Positions 59,730 to 64,000 of a DNA stretch of 64,000 bases are shown in pieces. The stretch's first letter is position 1, and every line of letters begins with the position of its first letter. Source of the DNA: Roseiarcus sp050012775. Lineage in GTDB: Bacteria; Pseudomonadota; Alphaproteobacteria; Rhizobiales; Beijerinckiaceae. The DNA is taken from the NCBI GenBank assembly GCA_050012775.1, contig JBEKGN010000027.1, positions 1 through 64,000 on the forward strand, in the 5' to 3' direction. The position numbers were made by a program, and so were the translations under genes. The notes below the pieces were generated by a model that saw only the letters and a program-made list of their open reading frames with translations, ran no database searches and was not told where the DNA came from.

Positions 59730-60790
59730 TGACCATGACGACATCATTTGTCTCGACCAACTATCTCGCGACCGCGTTGCTTCCTTCCATCCAGCAGACC
59801 GAAGCGACCCTCGCCAGCGCGGGGGTCGAGGAATCGACCGGCCAATACGCCAACATCGGTCTGCAACTGGGCGACCAGTCCGGCCATGAATTGTCGCTCA
59901 AGAACGAGAACGATCTGCTGCAGACGCTGACCAGCGGCAACAGCATCGTCACGACGAATCTGACGACTTCGCAGGACGCGCTCAATTCAATTCTCACCGG
60001 CGCCCAAAGCGCGGTGTCGAGCTTGACGGAATGGAACACCGGGGAAACCAATTCGCCCGCGACGTTGCAAAACATCGGCGTCAACGCGCTTCAGTCGCTG
60101 ATCGCCACGACCAACACGACGTCGAACGGCCAATATGTCTTCGGCGGCATCAATTCCAGCGTCGCGCCGATGGCCGACTATTTCTCCTCGACGACGTCGG
60201 CCGCCAAGACTGCGATCGACACGGCGTTTTCGTCGACGCTCACAACGCTCGGCGTGACCGCCTCGACGATCACCGCCTCGCAAATGCAGAGTTTTCTGAG
60301 CGGCCCGTTCGCCGCGCAATTCAGCGGGACCAATTGGACGAGCAACTGGTCGTCGGCCTCGAGCACCAACACGAGCGGCCAGATCGCGCCTGGCGAAACC
60401 ATCGACACGTCGACGAACGCCAACCAGCCCGGGTTCCAGCAACTTGCGCAGGGCTACGCGATGCTCGCGGGGTTCGGCGGATCGCAACTGAGCGCCGCCG
60501 CGCAGCAGGTGGTGGCTTCCACCGCCAGTTCGCTGATCACGCAAGGGGTGAACTCCATAACGGCGACCGAAGCCAACGTCGGCGCGTCGCTGAGCCAAGT
60601 CACCGACGCCAACAGCTCCATGTCCTCGCAGATGACGATCCTGCAAACCCAGATTGGCAATCTCGACAACGTCAACTCCACCACCGTGGCCGCGCAAATC
60701 AATACGTTGTCGACACAGCTCCAGACCGCTTACGAGCTCACCGGTCAGCTGCAAAAGCTGAGCCTCGCCCAATATCTTCCCATCTCTTAA
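59729..60790 (+). CDS. flgL: Hook-filament junction protein FlgL
   Basis: Encodes 353 aa. A flagellin-like N-terminus (FVSTNYLATALLPSIQQTEA) contains LGDQSGHELSLKNENDLLQT. NGQYVFGGINSSVAPMADYF is the FlgL hallmark, and the C-terminus ELTGQLQKLSLAQYLPIS is flagellin-like. ATG 59729 couples with the flgK stop. It connects FlgK to the filament. Confidence 0.93.
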   Translation: MTMTTSFVSTNYLATALLPSIQQTEATLASAGVEESTGQYANIGLQLGDQSGHELSLKNENDLLQTLTSGNSIVTTNLTTSQDALNSILTGAQSAVSSLTEWNTGETNSPATLQNIGVNALQSLIATTNTTSNGQYVFGGINSSVAPMADYFSSTTSAAKTAIDTAFSSTLTTLGVTASTITASQMQSFLSGPFAAQFSGTNWTSNWSSASSTNTSGQIAPGETIDTSTNANQPGFQQLAQGYAMLAGFGGSQLSAAAQQVVASTASSLITQGVNSITATEANVGASLSQVTDANSSMSSQMTILQTQIGNLDNVNSTTVAAQINTLSTQLQTAYELTGQLQKLSLAQYLPIS

Positions 60791-60805
60791 CCCCTGGGAT
60801 CGCCG

Positions 60806-61153
60806 ATGTACGAGTTTTTCTACAACGAGGTCGTCGAGGACTCGCCGCAAGTGATGCGCGCGCACGAGCGTCAGGCCATGGATCGGGTCATCGACATGCT
60901 GCGCGCGGCCCGCGCCCGCGGGCCCGGCACGCGCGAAGTCGTCGAAGCGCTGTTCTATCTGCGCCGCCTATGGGCGATCTTTCTCGAGGATCTGAGAAAC
61001 CCGGAAAACGAATTGCCGGAGCAGTTGCGGGCCGGCATCCTTTCGATCGGCATCTGGATGAACAAGGAGATCGATCGCGTGCGTTCCGGTCAAACGAACG
61101 ATCTGACCCCTATGATCGAGATCAACGAAATCATTCGCGACGGCCTGAGGTGA
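60806..61153 (+). CDS. flaF: Flagellar biosynthesis regulator FlaF
   Basis: Encodes 115 aa, helical and soluble. It carries the family stretches RQAMDRVIDMLRAARARGPG, ALFYLRRLWAIFLEDLRNPE and LPEQLRAGILSIGIWMNKEI. In Caulobacter and Brucella FlaF promotes flagellin translation or secretion, opposing FlbT. It lies 15 nt after flgL and 7 nt before flbT. Confidence 0.94.
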   Translation: MYEFFYNEVVEDSPQVMRAHERQAMDRVIDMLRAARARGPGTREVVEALFYLRRLWAIFLEDLRNPENELPEQLRAGILSIGIWMNKEIDRVRSGQTNDLTPMIEINEIIRDGLR

Positions 61154-61160
61154 GGATTTC

Positions 61161-61571
61161 ATGAATATCACTCTTCGCGCAGGCGAAAAGCTCTACATCA
61201 ACGGCGCCGTGATCCGCGTCGATCGGAAGGCGACAATCGAGTTGCTGAACGACGTGACCTTTCTGCTGGAGAACCATGTCATGCAGGCGCATCAGGCCAC
61301 GACGCCGCTTCGCCAGATCTACTTCGCGGTTCAGGTCATGCTGATGGATCCCGGCGCCACGGCCCCGGCGACCAGCTTGTCGCGCCGGCTTATCGACGCC
61401 GCGTCGGCGGCGTTCGAGAACCCCGCGATCCTCGCCGGCCTCAAGGCGATCGCGGAACAGATCGACCGTTCGCGCAATTTCGAGGCGTTGAAGGCGTTGC
61501 GGGCCCTGTTTCCCCTCGAAGAGCGGGAGATATCTCCCAACGCCGCGCCCTCCAAGTCGCACGCAGCCTGA
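61161..61571 (+). CDS. flbT: Flagellin translational repressor FlbT
   Basis: Encodes 136 aa. It opens MNITLRAGEKLYINGAVIRV, then KATIELLNDVTFLLENHVMQ and QATTPLRQIYFAVQVMLMDP, all FlbT hallmarks. FlbT acts on flagellin mRNA, repressing translation before hook completion in Caulobacter. The target here would be the flagellin mRNA from 33528. GAGG lies before the ATG. Confidence 0.95.
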   Translation: MNITLRAGEKLYINGAVIRVDRKATIELLNDVTFLLENHVMQAHQATTPLRQIYFAVQVMLMDPGATAPATSLSRRLIDAASAAFENPAILAGLKAIAEQIDRSRNFEALKALRALFPLEEREISPNAAPSKSHAA

Positions 61572-61582
61572 AAGGACCGACA

Positions 61583-61990
61583 ATGAGCATCACCGCCACT
61601 CCAGCCGTCACGAGCGCCGCCACGGCGGCATCGGCGTCGTCGACCGCCGCCACGCCGTCGCTGAGCTACAACTCGTTCCTGACCCTTCTCATGGCGGAAT
61701 TGCAGAACCAGGATCCGACGCAGCCGATGGACCCCACGGCGATGGTGACCCAATTGGCGACGATCTCCCAGGTCCAGCAGTCCGTCCAGACCAACACGAC
61801 CCTCGCCTCGCTCTTGACCACGAGCTCCTTGACTCAGGCCGAATTGGCGGTGGGCTCCACGATCAGCTCGACGGACGGAAAGACGTCCGGTCAGGTGACG
61901 TCGGTCGACGTCAACTCCGCCGGCGCCGCCACCGCGACGCTCACGGATGGAAACACAATCCCCTTCGCCAACGGCGCGAACGTGCAATGA
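61583..61990 (+). CDS. flgD: Flagellar hook cap protein FlgD
   Basis: Encodes 135 aa, the short alphaproteobacterial form. The core motif YNSFLTLLMAELQNQDPTQP is followed by MDPTAMVTQLATISQVQQSV. The C-terminal hook-cap fold is reduced compared with the ~230-aa enterobacterial protein. It scaffolds hook polymerisation. The stop overlaps fliQ as ATGA. Confidence 0.94.
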   Translation: MSITATPAVTSAATAASASSTAATPSLSYNSFLTLLMAELQNQDPTQPMDPTAMVTQLATISQVQQSVQTNTTLASLLTTSSLTQAELAVGSTISSTDGKTSGQVTSVDVNSAGAATATLTDGNTIPFANGANVQ

Positions 61991-62259
61991 ACGAAGGCGA
62001 CGCGCTCGACGTCATTCAGGCGGCGATCTGGATGGTCATCGTCGGAGCCGGCCCGGCGGTCGGCGCCGCGATGGTCGTCGGCGTGGCGATCGCGCTTCTG
62101 CAAGCCTTGACCCAGGTCCAGGAAATGACCCTGACCTTCGTGCCGAAAATCGTCGTGATTTTCGCGGTTGTCAGCCTCACCGGGTCCTTTATCGGCGGAC
62201 AATTCTACGTCTTCACGGAAAACGTCTACGCGCGCATCGAACACGGATTCGGCAACTGA
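61987..62259 (+). CDS. fliQ: Flagellar export gate protein FliQ
   Basis: Encodes 90 aa with two membrane helices: AAIWMVIVGAGPAVGAAMVV and IVVIFAVVSLTGSFIGGQFY. ALTQVQEMTLTFVPKIV is the signature. It forms the export gate with FliP and FliR; fliR is not in the window and probably lies beyond flhA. The next 181 bp hold no recognisable gene. Confidence 0.94.
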   Translation: MNEGDALDVIQAAIWMVIVGAGPAVGAAMVVGVAIALLQALTQVQEMTLTFVPKIVVIFAVVSLTGSFIGGQFYVFTENVYARIEHGFGN

Positions 62260-62440
62260 CCGGCGCGAAGGCCGCGCCGTCGCGTTCGCCTCGCCGCCGT
62301 CTTCGCGCGCCCGCGCGAGATTTCGGGCAAACGATTATCGCAGCGAAGGTTCGCCTCGCCGCCGCCGCTGAGCGCGATCGGCGAGACCCGCGCAAGCTTT
62401 GGCCGTCATTGTCGGCGCGACGCAGTGGAGCAAGAGCGCA

Positions 62441-64000
62441 ATGTCATTGACGACGGCGGCGGCGGAGCCGGCAGCAGGGCGTGGAGGCAAGGACATCGGC
62501 TTCGCGGTCGCCATCGTCCTGATCCTGTGCCTGTTCTTCCTGCCGGTTCCCGCGATGATGATCGATCTCGGCCTTGCGCTGTCGATCGCGCTCTCCGTGT
62601 TGATCCTGATGGTCGCTTTGTGGATCCACAAACCGCTCGAATTCTCCGCTTTTCCCACCGTGCTGCTCGTCGCGACCATTCTCCGGCTCGCGCTCAACAT
62701 CTCGACGACGCGGCTCATTCTGTCGCATGGGGCGCAGGGAACGACCGCCGCCGGTTATATCATCGGCGGATTCGCCAGTCTGGTGATGGGCGGCGACTTC
62801 GTCATCGGCATTATCGTCTTCCTCATCCTGGTGATCATCAACTTCCTGGTGATCACCAAGGGCGCCACCCGCATCGCGGAAGTCGGCGCCAGATTCACGC
62901 TCGACGCCATTCCCGGCAAGCAGATGGCGATCGACGCCGACCTGTCGGCCGGTCTCATCGACGAAAAGACCGCCCAGCAGCGCCGACGCGAACTCGAGGA
63001 GGAAAGCGCGTTCTTCGGCTCGATGGACGGCGCGTCGAAGTTCGTGCGCGGCGACGCGATCGCCGGTCTCATCATTCTCGCGGTCAATATTTTCGGCGGC
63101 ATCGTCATCGGCGTCACCCGGCACGGGCTCGGGCTGTCCACCGCGGCGGACATCTTCACCAAGCTTTCGGTCGGCGAAGGCTTGGTCTCGCAAATCCCGG
63201 CGCTGATCATTTCCCTTGCCGCCGGCATGCTCGTCGCCAAGGGCGGCACGCGCGGCTCCGCCGACAAGGCGGTGCTCGATCAGCTCAGCCACTATCCCAA
63301 TGCGCTGTTCATGGCGGCGCTGCTGATGTTCGTGCTCGGCATGATCCCGGGTCTGCCTTTTATTCCCTTTGCGCTTCTCGGCGGCCTGATGGCCTTTGTC
63401 GGCATCGCCATTCCCAACCGACTGGCCAAGGATCTCGCGATCGCCGCGGCCGTGAAGGCGAGCCGCGAGGAAAAAGCCCGCGCCGAGGCGCGCTCCTCGA
63501 TCAAGGAGCAGTTGAAGTCCGCCGAGATCGAACTTTGCTTCAGCAAGGAGCTGACGGCCACTTTATTGACCGCCCACGACGAGATCGCCTCGCGCGTCGC
63601 CAAGATGCGTCGCAAATTCGCGCGGCAATACGGATTTGTCGTGCCGGAGATCAAGCTTACCGACGACATCAAGACGCCGAGCAAGACCTATCAGATCCGC
63701 ATCCACGGCACCGTCGTGGCGACGCAGGAATTGCGCGTCAGCGAATTCCTGGTGATCGTCGGCGACGGCAAGCGCCCGAACGTTCCCGGCGATGAAGTGC
63801 GCGAGCCGGCCTTCGGAATGAGGGCGATTTCGATTTCGCAAGCCTACATCAAGGACGTGAAACGCGAAGGGTTCAAGCCGATCGATCCGGTGTCGGTCCT
63901 GCTGACGCACTTGAGCGAAGTGATCCACAACAATCTGGCGCAACTGCTGTCCTATAAGGATATGCGCGCGCTGCTCGACAGGCTGGAGCCCGAATACAAG
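62441..64000 (+). CDS. flhA: Flagellar export gate protein FlhA, 3' end missing
   Basis: The first 520 codons are present; the gene runs off the right edge in frame. The N-terminal membrane domain includes DLGLALSIALSVLILMVALW, PTVLLVATILRLALNISTTR, the FHIPEP-type loop RFTLDAIPGKQMAIDADLSA and VRGDAIAGLIILAVNIFGG. The cytoplasmic nonameric domain begins near residue 340. ATG 62441 follows GGAG by about 10 nt. It is the docking platform of the flagellar export apparatus. Confidence 0.96.
   Translation, partial: MSLTTAAAEPAAGRGGKDIGFAVAIVLILCLFFLPVPAMMIDLGLALSIALSVLILMVALWIHKPLEFSAFPTVLLVATILRLALNISTTRLILSHGAQGTTAAGYIIGGFASLVMGGDFVIGIIVFLILVIINFLVITKGATRIAEVGARFTLDAIPGKQMAIDADLSAGLIDEKTAQQRRRELEEESAFFGSMDGASKFVRGDAIAGLIILAVNIFGGIVIGVTRHGLGLSTAADIFTKLSVGEGLVSQIPALIISLAAGMLVAKGGTRGSADKAVLDQLSHYPNALFMAALLMFVLGMIPGLPFIPFALLGGLMAFVGIAIPNRLAKDLAIAAAVKASREEKARAEARSSIKEQLKSAEIELCFSKELTATLLTAHDEIASRVAKMRRKFARQYGFVVPEIKLTDDIKTPSKTYQIRIHGTVVATQELRVSEFLVIVGDGKRPNVPGDEVREPAFGMRAISISQAYIKDVKREGFKPIDPVSVLLTHLSEVIHNNLAQLLSYKDMRALLDRLEPEYK

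Noticed and set aside
62425..63795. A 456-codon plus-strand frame over flhA
   Set aside because: It is in a different frame from flhA, is Arg/His-rich and has no similarity; flhA is continuous from 62441 to the edge.
1..64000. CRISPR arrays, rRNA genes, complete insertion sequences, prophage genes, replication origin
   Set aside because: No regularly spaced repeats, rRNA-like sequence, intact transposase with terminal repeats, phage structural genes or origin features were seen.

Overview
The window is a GC-rich chromosomal segment from an alphaproteobacterium, most likely order Hyphomicrobiales (Rhizobiales). The evidence is the trcR/tsaD/hemD/mitofilin-like/hemY block, a rhizobial-type flagellar cluster with ftcR, motB-motC, motE, flaF and flbT, and a consensus CtrA box. 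The genus cannot be fixed from sequence alone; a Beijerinckiaceae/Methylocystaceae-like relative is a guess.

Layout. (1) 1-5.5 kb, conserved core: 5' end of trcR, tsaD, and divergently hemD, a mitofilin-like inner-membrane protein and hemY, then tRNA-Thr(CGT). The usual neighbour hemC is absent. (2) 5.5-27.3 kb, accessory region. It opens with a membrane-tethered LivK-type binding protein. It continues with a catabolic cluster resembling the acyclic-terpene (Atu) and leucine/isovalerate (Liu) routes: two AMP-forming acyl-CoA ligases, two paralogous TetR regulators (one frameshifted), SDR, isovaleryl-type acyl-CoA dehydrogenase, enoyl-CoA hydratase, AtuA-like DUF1446 protein, a biotin-dependent carboxylase with a split alpha subunit, and a transglutaminase-like protein. 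Decay is visible throughout: remnants of an enoyl-CoA hydratase, a LivG ATPase, a MaoC hydratase and an ISL3 transposase. A fluoride module (riboswitch, crcB, DUF190) abuts a 5'-truncated urtD, followed by urtE, a formamidase gene with a one-base frameshift, and fmdB. (3) 27.5-32.2 kb, transition: DUF1217 protein, a TPR/glycosyltransferase/DUF6165 fusion, a PilZ protein and the flagellar master regulator ftcR, with an elaborate promoter region carrying a CtrA box and ACAAGT repeats. (4) 32.5-64 kb, flagellar cluster: flagellin; fliF, fliH-like, motB, motC, fliK/motD and a lytic transglycosylase; a GGDEF cyclase coupled to a J-domain-like protein; flgF-fliI plus a membrane protein on the minus strand; motA, fliM, fliN, fliG, flhB; flgB-flgC-fliE-flgG-flgA-flgI-motE-flgH-fliL-fliP; flgE-flgK-flgL-flaF-flbT-flgD-fliQ; and flhA, which runs off the right edge.

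How the parts fit. The catabolic cluster would activate a branched acid to its CoA thioester, dehydrogenate it, carboxylate the enoyl-CoA and hydrate the product; no terminal lyase is visible. A pair of similar inverted repeats in the divergent promoter is a plausible TetR operator. In the flagellar half, CtrA and FtcR would drive transcription, FlaF/FlbT would tune flagellin synthesis, and the GGDEF and PilZ proteins could link c-di-GMP to motility. Start codons were set from Shine-Dalgarno position, family N-termini and overlap with the upstream gene.
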